A DNA stretch of 64,000 bases, taken from Macrostomum hystrix. Taxonomy: Eukaryota; Platyhelminthes; Macrostomidae. Location of the stretch: contig CATNEN010000029.1 in NCBI GenBank assembly GCA_950097015.1, forward strand, positions 2,424,001 to 2,488,000, given 5' to 3'. Every line of letters starts with the position of its first letter. Positions within the stretch are counted from its first letter, which is position 1. Under the pieces are notes generated by a model. The model worked only from the letters and a program-made list of their open reading frames with translations. It had not been told where the DNA came from and did not search any database. The position numbers were made by a program, and so were the translations under genes. Positions 46,701 to 59,300 of this stretch are shown piece by piece.

Positions 46701-48964
46701 GAAGCTCGCAACAGGCTCCCTGAGCTCGAAACCGCGGCGAGGCCACATTTATTTGTGGCGCAGCCGCGGAGAGAAGGCTGGGGGGGGCTTTCCATGCATA
46801 CAAAACTATAAACTTTTCGTTCTAAATTCGATTGCTTAACACCCTCTCACCTGTTGTCAGGTACCTCAAGAATCCCATGCTAATGGGAATGCGCAGATTC
46901 GACTGTCGCATGTTCCTGCTGATCTGCGTGCTGTCAGAACGTCGTGTTGTTGGATTCCTGCATCCGGGCTACATGCGCGTGGCCCAGCAAGACTTCGATC
47001 CGAAGAGTAAAGACCTTCGCTGTCATCTGACTTGGCCGTTTACCTGGGATCCGGAGTACAACAGGTAACTATTCATAACCTGAAAGTAATTTAAACGTTG
47101 AAAAAACGAAATCAAATGAATAATGTTAGCTCTTCGTACCCGGATATGCTAGTTCAAAGAACCCGGATATATTAGTTCAAAGAATGCGGATATACTAGTT
47201 CAAAGAATCAGGTATACTAGTTCAAAGAACCCGGATATGCTAGTTCAAAGAACTCGGATATACTAGTTCAAAGAACCCGGATATACTAGTTCAAAGAACC
47301 CGGATATACTAGTTCAAAGAACCCGGTTATACTAGTTCAAAGAACCCAGGTATACTAGTTCAAAGAACCCGGATATACTAGTTCAAAGAACCCGGATATA
47401 CTAGTTCAAAGAACCCGGTTATACTAGTTCAAAGAACCCAGGTATACTAGTTCAAAGAACCCGGATATACTAGTTCAAAGAACCCGGATATGCTAGTTCA
47501 AAGAACCCGGATATACTAGTTCAAAGAACCCGGATATACTAGTTCAAAGAACCCGGATATACTAGTTCAAAGAACCCAGGTATACTAGTTCAAAGAACCC
47601 GGATATACTAGTTCAAAGAACCCGGATATGCTAGTTCAAAGAACCCAGATATACTAGTTCAAAGAACCCAGATATACTAGTTCAAAGAGCCCGGATATGG
47701 TAGTTCAAAGAACCTGTGTATGGTGTTCAAAGAACCCGGATGTTGCATTATTATCTGAGTATGATGTCGCGGCACCAACTTTGATCAACCGCCTAAAAAC
47801 TATGTCGCATCTCACATCTTAAATATGAAATCTCCCTTCTTTATCTAAAATGGGAGAATCGCTTTGCTTTAGCCTGTCACAAAGACATGCTCAGAAAACT
47901 GGCATGAATGAAGATAAAAGTGTAAAAATAGGGGTTCGCCTCCACGTTGCGTCTTCGGACCGCCCTTCGGATAAGTCCGGTAAGTCAAAAGACTAGGGGT
48001 AAAACATGAAACATGACACTTAATTTCAGACTATGAATGCGGGAACGACTTAGCAGTGTGACATTAGCCCAGCCAATCATGTTATCAGCAAGAAAGCAGT
48101 TGATTTTCCATTCTAGGTACAAGGGCAAAAACCCTGAGAAGCTGCCAGATTATTGCCATGCATACTCCAGCGCGTGCACAAAGCTGGAGCTGCCAAAGCT
48201 CGACTACAAAACCTTCGACCAAGAATTGCTCGCCGGGAATCACTTTATCGCCAAGCTCAACTGCATCGTCCAGGAGATTGTGCGCAATATGGAGTCCATC
48301 ATTTACGACAAGCCCGGCACCTGGCAGTTGTTCGGCTTGGACTTGACGGTCGACAGCGACAAGAATCCTTGGCTGTACGATGTCATGACCTACCCAAGCG
48401 TCAATGAGCCGGACTTCTTTTCAGAGACTCAGAACAAAATACTGCCAGCCGTCTTTACAGAGGCTGTATGCATCGGCTTTGAGCTGAATCAGCGAGACTT
48501 TGCCACCAGATCGCGGATGGAATGGATGGACCTGCCGGATGTACCGTTTAACAAGCAAGGTGAGGTGTTTTGTGATAGAGGTGTATTTTTTTGCTTCTCG
48601 ATGTGCTTTCTGCAAAGTGTAAGATACGATCTATAATTTTACTATAAATTTTACTATATTCTCAAAACCAAATAACGCAGGCATCATCACAGCTCAGCAG
48701 AATTTCATCTGGATGTACAGCACCAGTCCTGAAAGACTGCTGAGCTACAAGGAGGTCAGGAAGATCCCTCGCCTGCACTGGTATCATAAGTGGCGCGTTG
48801 CGGAGGACTTCAACGACTATATTTTGTACCTGAAGAACTTCCGCTTAGATAGCATCGTACGCATGGAGGACAATAATATCTATGGTCGGAAGACATTCGA
48901 CAACTCGCCGATGTTCAAGGCGAAACAACAGTTGAAGAAATCTGGCAAAGAGCCGCCCCAATGA
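43775..48964 (+). CDS. ttll10-like: Tubulin tyrosine ligase-like protein (TTLL10-like), degenerate active site
   Basis: TTLL enzymes add Glu, Gly or Tyr to tubulin tails using an ATP-grasp fold. Exons 43775-44114, 44375-44558, 45087-45376, 45588-46013, 46172-46325, 46861-47064, 48117-48559, 48681-48964; phases fit, 774 aa. N-terminal about 170 aa are low complexity and charged; the TTL domain spans about 250-690. Landmarks: WLIRASNLKSGNGV, YIMQRYLKNPMLMGMRRFDC, GYMRV..QDFDP, DLRCHLTW, LFGLDLTVDSDKNPWLYDV. TTLL10 shares the GYxR and DLxxHLT arrangement. Key residues differ from active TTLLs: the ATP-binding Lys of the KPSN-type motif is Arg425, HLTN is HLTW (Trp523), and the metal-binding Glu-x-Asn is Asp621-Val-Met623; Asp608 and the FD.R motif remain. 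Ligase activity is therefore doubtful. Exon 2 may instead continue through a 51-bp repeat. Confidence 0.88.
44591..44990. repeat. 51-bp tandem repeat (17 codons) in or beside the TTLL gene
   Basis: About seven to eight copies reading ESETGTLVEGGR(N/D)EFWE in the frame of exon 2. The favoured model puts it in the intron 44559-45086 (donor AA|GTTAGT, acceptor TCTAG, phases match). The unit keeps the frame open, and a stop occurs only at 45073-45075, so retention as acidic coding repeats is not excluded. Confidence 0.9.
46688..46798 (+). mobile_element. SINE family 1 fragment
   Basis: Shares GGCGAGGCCACATTTATTTG-like and GGCGCAGCCGCGGAGAGAAG words with the complement of 52068-52266; the A-box end is missing or eroded. 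Lies in the TTLL intron 46326-46860. Confidence 0.72.
47120..47745. repeat. 23-bp repeat (CCCGGATATACTAGTTCAAA core)
   Basis: About 27 copies in the TTLL intron 47065-48116, with CCCAGG, CCCGGTT and ATATGC variants. Confidence 0.95.
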
Positions 48965-50396
48965 GACAGAGCCGACTGACACAGAGCTGTCACAGAGCCG
49001 ACTGACTTCTACGAGCTACTACTCATTCATTTTCTCATCCTTTTTCTTCTTGTTTTTGCCTCTCTCTTTGAGGCCTCCAACTCTTCCGCTTTTGCTTCCC
49101 CTAGACAGGCAGGAAAATGTTTTATTTTAGCAGGCGTCCAGTAGGTGTAAAATGCTTGCACTTTTATATTCCATCTTATTGTATTTGCGAACCAGCGGTG
49201 GATGCGAGAGGCCTGTTCGAGTGCTGAGTACTGCTCAATTAGTTAAAATTCTATGTATAAAAAATATCAAAGCTCTCAAACTGTTCTGTCTGTATGAATC
49301 AGTTTTCATTGAAACTGTCAGTTACTCGACACCGCTCACTCGCAAAGCCGATTCAGTCGTCGCAAAGGTATTTAGCAAGCGAAAAAATACAAAAGGAACT
49401 AACTCGAACGGACTGGCCAGGCTTGTCTCGTTTTCGCTTCCGCACTACGAGTGATGCTTGTTTATTATAGACTAGCCAGTCTAGCAGATAGTCAGGGCCA
49501 CACTTGACAAGCAGGCAGCAATCGTTTCGCAAACAATGTTGCCGATAATCACTGTCATGCAAAAACTACCTGAATGAATCACACTTTTAGGCAATGAAGG
49601 TGAGTGCAAAAATGAATATAAGTAGTGTAACTAATTATTAACTTATTATATAAACAGTTTTCAATTAATAGTGAAGCACTTGGCTGTACCCAGTGCAACT
49701 CTACATGTTGAAAATGACTGAATCCTTGAAGAGCGATGCAATAAGAATCAGCTGGAGACAAATTCACAATCTGAAATGAGGGAGGCCACTGTACAGCTCG
49801 GGGAAATTTGGGGATTTAGGGGAGTAGGCAAGTTTATCGCGCAAAACTTCTTACAGAAAGGTGCGATTGTAAGAACGAGCTTTTAATACGCGTGTTTTCA
49901 ATTCGATATAAATAGTATTGATGGGCTCCAATAAGCAGAACAGGATTGTGTAATTTTTTTATCGTGTTTGATTGTCTCAATTTACAAAGTAGGCATCAAT
50001 TTGTCTGTCAGTGTCTGTCAGGGTCTGTCAGTGTCTGTGAGTGTCTGTGAGTGTCTGTGAGTGTCTGTGAGTGTCTGTGAGTGTCTGTCAGTGTCTGTCA
50101 GTGTCTGTCAGTGTCTGTCAGTGTCTGTGAGTGTCTGTCAGTGTCTGTGAGTGTCTGTCAGTGTCTGTCAGTGTCTGTCAGTGTCTGTGAGTGTCTGTCA
50201 GTGTCTGTGAGTGTCTGTCAGTGTCTGCCAGTGTCAATAAGCTGTCAGTGTCAATAGGCTGTCAGTGTACTAGAGTAAAGATTTTTTAGATCGTGACCAT
50301 AACTAAGCATGTAAAACAACGATTTACGCAGTTAGAGAACGAATCTGTTGTCTCGCAGTCATTTGTAAATGAGTGAATCAGCGAAGCGCCATGCAG
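48965..50396. other. Intergenic region between convergent TTLL and LHX genes
   Basis: 3' flanks of two convergent genes (TTLL on plus, LHX2/9 on minus). It contains one short-period array (50003-50235) and otherwise unique sequence. No gene is seen. Confidence 0.5.
50003..50235. repeat. 10-bp repeat (TGTCTGTCAG / TGTCTGTGAG)
   Basis: About 23 copies about 160 bp beyond the stop codon of the LHX gene, so possibly in its 3' UTR. Confidence 0.94.
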
Positions 50397-53300
50397 TCAG
50401 GCTAGGCAGTTCACATTATGCATGGAGAAGTAGTCTCCTCCACTGGGCGACTCTGGCGATACGGCCAAGCCACCGTCGCCGCCGCTCAAACCGACGTCGT
50501 CTCTGCCTACGCCGCCGCTGCCGTAGCTCAAGCCTGCAGGTTGCTGGCAAATCGCGGACTCGATGGCTGAGCTGACAGATGCTGCCTGCTGATGCAGCAG
50601 CTGATGCTGCTGCAGCTGCTGGCCCTGGTGGTGAAGATGATGCTGGTGATGGTGGTGGCTGAACTCGGGCACGGAGCCAGTGCTAGACAGATCCGACAGG
50701 TCGTCCGGCGATGCCGAGGCCGCGTGGCAGTGCAGACTGGCCGACTTCTGGTGCCCCGAAGCTGCTGCGCCACTCATCATAGCGTGAGCAGCTTCGTCTA
50801 GCTGCTGCTGTTGCTGCTGCTGCTGGGGCTGTTGAAGCTGCTGCTGCGGCGGCGGCTGCTGCTGCTGCTTCAATAGTGATCGTCGGTACTTGGCCCGCGC
50901 GTTTTGAAACCAAACCTAGCATTGGTTGGGGAATTGTGGCGGGATTTGGGGAATATATTTTTGTAGGCAGTAGACACGACTTTACTACTGCAAGTAGTAG
51001 CAATGACAACGTGGAAAACACGTGACTCTCAATTCTTGCAAAAATAGCTATCGGCCGATTTTAAGCAGAAAGTTAATTTTCGAGTTGGTTATTGTCAGTT
51101 TTTCTAAACCAAACTTAATTAATCGTGAACCATCGTGAGACAGCAGCCGGGCTAGCATTTTAGTAACCGACAGGTTGTCCTATCGATTTTTTCAGATATT
51201 TCTTTAATCCTTTAACAGGCTTTTTTACAAACAAAATACTGGATATTTGCGCTTTTTCTAGTAGGATTGTTTTTTTAAAGAACTTTATAAAGGCCTCTGA
51301 AATTAATTTAAAAAATTGACTTTGAAAATCAATTGAGCAAATCATCACATACTCAGATTATATCCCTAAAAAGGTTGTGTCCTTCATGCATTTCTTGCTT
51401 AATATATCGGTCGTCAACTATGTTGTCGCAAATAGAGAATATTTTGCTTCCTTTCTCTTTAGTAGCTGTTGAGTAGTAAGTTAGGAGTTTTTGTTTTGTT
51501 TGTATTCAAAGAGTCAAAACTGACCTGCAGGACTCTTTTGCTGAGTCCAGTCTTCTGGGCGAGCTGCTTCAGGTCTTTGCTGTCCGGATTGTGGTTGATG
51601 ATGAAGTAGCTCTTCATGGTGCGCAGCTGGTGGTGCTTGAAGCTGGTGCGGACTCGCTTCTGCCGCTGTCCCGGCGTACCAGACGATCCCCCGGCCGCCG
51701 ACGCGCCGCCGTCGCCGACTCCACTAGCACCGCTGCCTCCGCCTACGCCATCGCCGCCGCCGGCTCCGCCGCAACCGCTGCTGGCTGAGTTGGGCGAATG
51801 GCAGCAAGCGTCGCTGGCCATTTCAGAGCCTGTAGCGGGTCCCATAGAGATAAGATTAGCATGTTAAACTCTTCGTTCGGAGGACCGATTTCAATACAAG
51901 GCGTTTTTTCTTCAGAAGCTTCAGCGGTGATAATAATAATTGCAGGAGGGCAGCGGGCAATGGCACATCATTTGGTGACACTAGACCCGCAGCCAGCGAG
52001 GAGGCAATTCTGTCCATTTCGCTGACTCCAGAGCACACACGCACACAGACACCGTACGCAGGCACACGCTCACACAGGTGTGTACATCTGCCCTGACTTT
52101 CTCATTGTCAGGCAGTGCACACTCTCACTGTGCCTTGTGCACGAGAAGCCCCCAAGCCTTCTCTCCGCGGCTGCGCCCCAAAGAAATGTGGCCTCGCCAT
52201 CGAATCGAACTTAGGGCCGTGGTGCGAGAGGCAAACGCGTTAACCGCTCTGCCACCGACCCCCCTAGCTTCAGCGATAGTTTATGTTTGTCGATCTGACA
52301 ACGCAAACGTAGGCGCCTCTTTCTTGAAGTATTCAAAAAAGTCTGCAACAATTAATCAATTGTTTCGAAAAACTAAACTGACGCCCGAGGGTTGATTGTC
52401 CAAGTTTTGTTTGACTAAAGTGGCCACAGCCTGTCCCTGATGCAATTTCGGCCATCTTATAGTACCATGTCTAGCAGAAGCCCCATCCTGAGTCTGACCC
52501 TCGGGGTGGAGATGTCTGCAGGAGGTGAGGAGCCAGATGAGGCAGCCCTTGTGTCGGAATGGAAGCATGCTAATAGGCTGGCTCCTATACTCGTGTCCGA
52601 ACGCCTCATTAAGCAGAATCCCCGCCGAGCACGGACACCCGCTGATCCCTGCTGTCCTTTGGAAGCGATTGGGAGGCCAATTCAACCCAGCTCGAGTGGA
52701 GACTGGGAGACTTCTCTCCGCCATTTGTCCGATTCTGGATTCTTACACAATCTTTGAGTAAAGTGTATTTTTAGACCGCGTATTTTTAAAGAGGCCGAAT
52801 CGACAACATCGGTATTTATGTTTTGTCGCGTTTCTTTCTGTGGCACTTGCGACAGAGTCAGAAGTAATTGAAACAGAACGTCTAAGAACAGTTTGTCAGA
52901 AAAAGTTAAGATAGAAAAAGGTAAGCGAGAGAGAATCTGTTGAGTAGAGTGGAATTCCCGCAGTGTTTGCCCAGATGAAGCTGCGTTGGCCCTGTGAATT
53001 TTGGAATCTGGTGTCGAGAGCTGGGTGTGTGTGTCCGGGATGAGCTATGGGATTATTTACCCAACGGAGGCATCTCCCGCCATATTTGAACGGGGATTAT
53101 TTGAGCGGGCCAGGAGAGGGGAGGATGGGATCTTTACAAGCAGCCACTCAAAAAAGCTGAAATCGACACAGAATTGGCGGTTGGGCTGGCGGGGGGCAAG
53201 AACTGATGCAGAAGAAGGCAAAAAATGATTTGAAACTTTTCCCCATTGAATTCTTGCATCCTCATAAGATCCCCCATCCCAATGGGCCACCGTTTGCTTC

Positions 53301-56300
53301 CCCAAACTGTTTCCCAAGCAAGTGGCGGGACCAGAAACTGTGGCATCCCCTTCTCAATTGTCTTCCCCTATTCTGACTAACCGTCCCCTGTTGCGGAATC
53401 CCCATATATTCTTCCTCTTCTTTTACTAAAACTTCTCTTCTTCTGATGCCTTGTTCTTAAAAAAATCAGCAAGCCCATTGAATTCAGGCGGTGGGAAATT
53501 TTGCAGACAGTTGAAGATTGTCGGCCCAGCCTTGTCGCCCGTGTGGAACAGTTTTCTAGCGCGAATTCAGTTTGCTTTGGGAGAAATCATTTTGAATTCC
53601 AGGCATACAAGCCAATAATTTTCCTGCCAGATGATGTCGAAAGATGTTCGGGAAATAGCTTAGGCGTTATCAGATGCGGCCGAGTGTCACCTGTCTCTCT
53701 GCTGAATATCAAACAGATTTTATCACCTCTCAGAAGGAGTCAGGTAAGGTTCAGTTTGCTCACCGAGCTGCTCTAGCGGGTCGCCGCCAACTCCAAACAC
53801 GCCGGACACGAAGCCCAAGTCCATCGCGTCACTGGACAGCGCCGACGCCAGAGTCACGGTCGTCGTGGCTGCCGCTGACGACGCGATCGTCACGAGCTCC
53901 TCCTTCACAACGCCGCTATCAAAGCTGCAAGCTATCTGCTGATGCAGGTGATGCTGCTGGACAATGCCCAGCTCCTCCTGATGATGTAGAGCAGTTGGCA
54001 GCTGGGTCTGCGGTGGCACGTCGGCCGACTTTTTGGCCGAAGTCTTTCGCGGCCGGCCTTTGCCACCGCGAGCCTGCTTGCCGCCCGCGGTGTCGACTTT
54101 AGTTGTCGAAATTTCTACCTCCGCCGAGGAGTCGCCCAGAATGAACTGCGGCGGCGGTGGGGGATGCGCCTGCACCAGCTGCTGATGCTGAAGGTGAAAC
54201 CGGCAGAAGACGGCGCCGCCGACGCTCAAGCCGAACTCGTCGCCAGGTGAGAAGCGGCGCTCGCAGGCCGGCCAGTGGCAGGTGAAGCAGGCCAGGTGGA
54301 AGTGATGCTCTCGAGCCTTCATCACTAGATCGGCCGGGTTGAGGCTGAGGCCACAGCGGCTGCAGGACTGGCGCGCGCTGAAGAGGCTGCGAGATGGCGG
54401 GTCAAAAATTGCACCATTGAACAGACTTTATCCAGCTTGTGAACTTATCCAGCTTGTGAACTTATCCAGCTTTTGAACTTATCCAGCTTGTGAACTTATC
54501 CAGCTTGTGAATATTTATCCAGCTTGTGAGCTTATCCAGCTTGTGAACTTATCCAGCTTGTGAACTTATCCAGCTTGTGAACTTATCCAGCTTTTGAACT
54601 TATCCAGCTTGTGAACTTATCCAGCTTGTGAACTTATCCAGCTTGTGAACTTATCCAGCTTGTGAACTTATCCAGCTTGTGAACTTATCCAGCTTGTGAA
54701 CTTATCCAGCTTGTGAGCTTATCCAGCTTGTGAACTTATCCAGCTTGTGAACTTATCCAGCTTGTGAATATTTATCCAGCTTGTGAGCTTATCCAGCTTG
54801 CGAACTAATCCAGCTTGTGAGCTTATCCAGCTTGTGAACTTATCCAGCTTGTGAACTTATCCAGCTTGTGAACTTATCCAGCTTGTGAACTTATCCAGCT
54901 TGTGAATTTATCCAGCTTGTGAGCTTATCCAGCTTGTGAACTTATCCAGCTTGTGAACTTATCCAGCTTGTGAACTTATCCAGCTTGTGAACTTATCCAG
55001 CTTGTGAACTTATCCAGCTTGTGAACTTATCCAGCTTGTGAGCTTATCCAACTTGTGAACTTATCCAGCTTGTGAACTTATCCAGCTTGTGAGCTTATCC
55101 AGCTTGTGAACTTATCCAGCTTGTGAACTTATCCAGCTTGTGAACTTATCCAGCTAGTGAACTTATCCAGCTTGTGAACTTATCCAGCTTGTGAACTTAT
55201 CCAGCTTGTGAACTTATCCAGCTTGTGAACTTATCCAGCTTGTGAACTTATCCAGCTTGTGAGCTTATCCAGCTTGTGAACTTATCCAGCTTGTGAACTT
55301 ATCCAGCTTGTGAACTTATCCAGCTTGTGAACTTATCCAGCTTGTGAACTTATCCAGCTTGTGAACTTATCCAGCTTGTGAGCTTATCCAGCTTGTGAAC
55401 TTATCCAGCTTGTGAACTTATCCAGCTTGTGAGCTTATCCAGCTTGTGAACTTATCCAGCTAGTGAGTTTATCTGTTTCCGCAGATCAGATAAAAATCAC
55501 ACTTTTACACCCGTAGTTACAAAACTTTACGAGTCTTCGGCGGCTAGCTTGCGCGCATGAAGTGTTTTTTAATTCTCGTTAGACAGTGAAAACGAAATCA
55601 AGCAAGCTGTGCTACAACTGACATCCAAAGCCTGGGTCCATGGTCTTAGAAAGGACCGGCTTCTTATCGCCGAGCCATATGCTTAACAAGGCTAAGCCTT
55701 TCACCTGAACAGCGATAGTTTTATGCTGTTCCGTCCAAGCTCGTTAGTGCAGATTGCAGTGGGCACAAGTGGGTGAGATGCCGCATTCAACTAAACACTA
55801 TCCGTAGAACAGAGCCGCTTCGGATAACTTTACAATTGCTGCGCCGAAAACTGATAGCTAAAAAAAGCGGAATTCTCTGTAGCTTGTTGTGCCGATACTG
55901 CCCAGGTTTCTTCGGCGAAAGCGAAACAAAAAAGTTGTTTGAAAACACAAAAACTTGATATTCGAGGATTTCCTTTTTGTTTTCGGCTCCGAAGATCAAC
56001 CCCGTATAGTGTCTGTGCCTCACTGCCCCTACATCCTTATGCCGTTGGGATTTGATAAGCATCGCTGATGGGGATAAAGGTAGCGGGAGGCCGCTGTAAC
56101 GCGACACCGTGTGGAAACATCCCATTTTTGCTTGTTAAACTTGGGAAGCCGCCAGAATTCAACAATTTGGGGAATGTGGCTGAATACGGTGTGTGTTAGT
56201 CCTGTTGCTGCTGCTGCCGCTACTGCTGCTGTAATCTGACAGCGTCTAGTGGCATCCCACAGACTTCCACTGGCTTCTTTCTCACTGATTTTTTATCTCT

Positions 56301-59300
56301 ATCTCCGTTTCTCCACCTCCAGATAGTCACTCTAAACATATCCTGGATCACACACCTTCATAGTTAACATTTCTGCCTCTCTCGTTATCTATCCGCACCA
56401 CTTCTATCCACATCGCTCTTCACCTCCTAACCAGTCTCCCTCATAATCATTCTCAGCCCTCCATCTCTCCGCTCTCCCTCTCTCCGCCCTCCCTCTCTCC
56501 GCCCTCCCTCTCTCCGCCCTTCCTCTCTCCGCCTTTCCTCTCTCACCCCACCCTTTCTCCGCCCTCGCTCTCTCCGCCTTCGCTCTCTCCGCCCTCGCTC
56601 TCTCCCCCCTTCCTCTCTCCGCTATCCATTTCTCCACCCTCGCTCTCTCCAAAATTCCTCTCTCCACCCTCCCTTTCTCCGCCCTCGCTCTCTCCACCCT
56701 CGCTCTCTCCGCCCTCCCTTTCTCCGCTCTCGTTCTCTCCGCTCTTCCTCTCTCCGCCCTCTCACTCTCCGCTTTTCCTCTCTCCACCCTCCCTTTCTTC
56801 GCCCTCCCCCTCTCCGCTCTCCCTCTCTCCGCTCTCCCGCTCTCCCTCTCACTTTCCCTGCCATCTGTCGGTGTAATTAATAACAGTACAATAACATGCC
56901 TCTATCTGACAAATAGTCAATCTAAGTAATAAAATTTGTATGTATTTTGCTGTTGTTTTCGAAACTGTTTGCTATTGCTATTGGACAGTTTTGTCGGCAA
57001 GTTAAAGGGCTAGTTTTTATGGTGGGTTGAGCTCTATAAATCTCTACCTGTGAAAGTAAAGAAGCGGTTTTCACTTAGCCCATCATAGAGATCCCCCATC
57101 ATAGAAGGCTGATGAAGCATTGTAAATCTTATCCCTGGTTGTTGGGTGGGCCAATGCAAAGATGCCGGCCTCCGATACTAACCCCGGTTCCCAATGGACT
57201 GTCCTCTCCCACAAAAATACCTAAGTTTGGTATTTTTAGGCTCCATGTGAGTGTGTCTCTTCCCACTTATCCCCACCTGGTTACACCCCACAGGCCCACT
57301 TGATCCGCCAAGCGACTAAAGAATATCAGAAGACAAGCTAACTGCGAATTGAACATTGAGAAAAATTGATTAGAATCTTGACAAAGTCTTGCGCAATAAC
57401 TTTCCTTAAGTTTTGAATTATTTCCTGCAAAAGAAGCGGATTTAGCTGCAAGTCCGGGTGACTGCGGGCTATAAATTTGAAACCCTCAATTTCTATTGCA
57501 AGTCGTAAATGATTAAAAAACTAATAACTCCGTTGCCAAGCAACACGGAAAACACGGAAGCGATGCGAGTCAAGTAGCTGTTATGGGGCATTATTATCAC
57601 GGCTTGCAGCCCTGTACGCGTGCTATAGAGTCGCGAATGCGAAAATAAATATATGGTATCCGGGGGGTGTCGAAACAAAGCAGCTATAGCACAAGTAAGA
57701 AATCAGAGGTAGAAATGGTAATTCGCGCGCACACACACACACCTGATGCAGTACCCGCTGCCTAAGACTTTTAGCATCCACCTGATAGTTCCGCCACCCC
57801 ACGCCATTATTTTACAGCCTTTTCTTATTAGGCGGCAGGTTTTGTGTGTGGCGGGCCATTTTTTTGCTACCGGATTACGATAGCTGCAAGACTGTGGGAC
57901 CGCGATTTAGATCGGTCATAAAGTAGTCATAAAGCAATGACCTAAGAACACCACAAATCCCTACGCCTAGCACCCAGCCTCCCAGCCTCCTCTCTCTCCA
58001 TCACCAAGGGCCGCCTCTGTCAGCACTGGACTCCCTCCCTCTCTCCCTCCCGGTGCTTGACAAGTCAGGTGCAATTTCGGGAAGTCTTTCAAGAAATGCA
58101 ATCCAATGCTACAGGAAAGACAAGCGAGAGCCAGATATTCTGAAGTAGCTTGAAGCATTTTTTCAGATGAGAGGATTATAAGCCGGACGAAGAAGACGGG
58201 TTGTAGGTTGTCCAGCTAGGTTGGAAGAATTTTGCAACAAGACGGTTTTTTGTTTCCAAGCAGTGGAGACCCAGCCCAGTCTGCGGGGGTTAAGGGGGCA
58301 TCGGTGCGGGGGTGGGTACCAGGCCAGAGCGCGCGTGTGTGTTCCTTGACTCGCCACCCGGCCCCCAACTTCTTAGATGAAGAATGCGATGCGATATGGG
58401 CAGCGAGGGCCCAGTAAACATGACCTGTCATATCCAATGCGCCCTGGCCCTCAATCACTGGCTTTACTGTCAGCACTGCACTAGAGGGGGGTCGCTAGTC
58501 TGTAATCCGCGCTTACTGGCCAGTTAGGGGGTTGCAACCTGCGCAACAGCCCCTCCCCCACTCCGAGATCTCGCGAATTTTCCCAATCTCCCGCTGATCT
58601 CTTCAAGCCTGATGCCTGGGGCATAGCAACCCGCAGGTGCTTCTTATACCAAGCATTCTCCGGCGCCAATATCATTTGTAATCAGACTTATACATACTGC
58701 CCATAATCGTGCACCTGGTTCAGTGCACTACCGGCCCAGGGGTCTGCCACCTCCAGCCCGCCGGCATGCAAACTCCCCTGTCTAATCTCTCCCCGGTCTA
58801 ATCTCTCCCCTGTCTAATCTCTCCCCTGTCTAATCTCTCCCCTGTCTAATCTCTCCCGTGTCTCATCTCTTCCCTGTCTCATCTCTTCCCTGTCTCATCT
58901 CTCCCCTGTCTAATCTATCCCCTGTCTAATCCCTCCCGTGTCTCATCTCTTCCCTGTCTCATCTATCCCTGTCTAATCTATCCCCTGTCTCATCTATCCC
59001 CTATCTGATCTCTCCCCTGTCTCATCTCTCCCCTGTCTAATCTCTCCCCTGTCTAATCTCTCCCGTGTCTCATCTCTCCCGTGTCTCATCTCTTCCCTGT
59101 CTCATATCTTCCCTGTCTAATCTCTCCCCTGTCTAATCTCTCCCCTGTCTAATCTCTCCCCTGTCTAATCTCTCCCGTGTCTCATCTCTCCCCTGTCTCA
59201 TCTCTTCCCTGTCTCATATCTTCCCTGTCTAATCTCTCCCCTGTCTAATCTCTCCCCTGTCTAATCTCTCCCCTGTCTAATCTCTCCCCTGTCTAATCTC

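Noticed and set aside
52440-52761. Two overlapping plus-strand open frames of about 100 codons
   Set aside because: Inside an intron of the LHX gene, no recognisable domain, unremarkable codon pattern, no splice partners.
56404-56864. Glu/Arg/Ala-rich minus-strand frames resembling charged coiled coils
   Set aside because: Direct product of a degenerate 15-bp pyrimidine-rich repeat.
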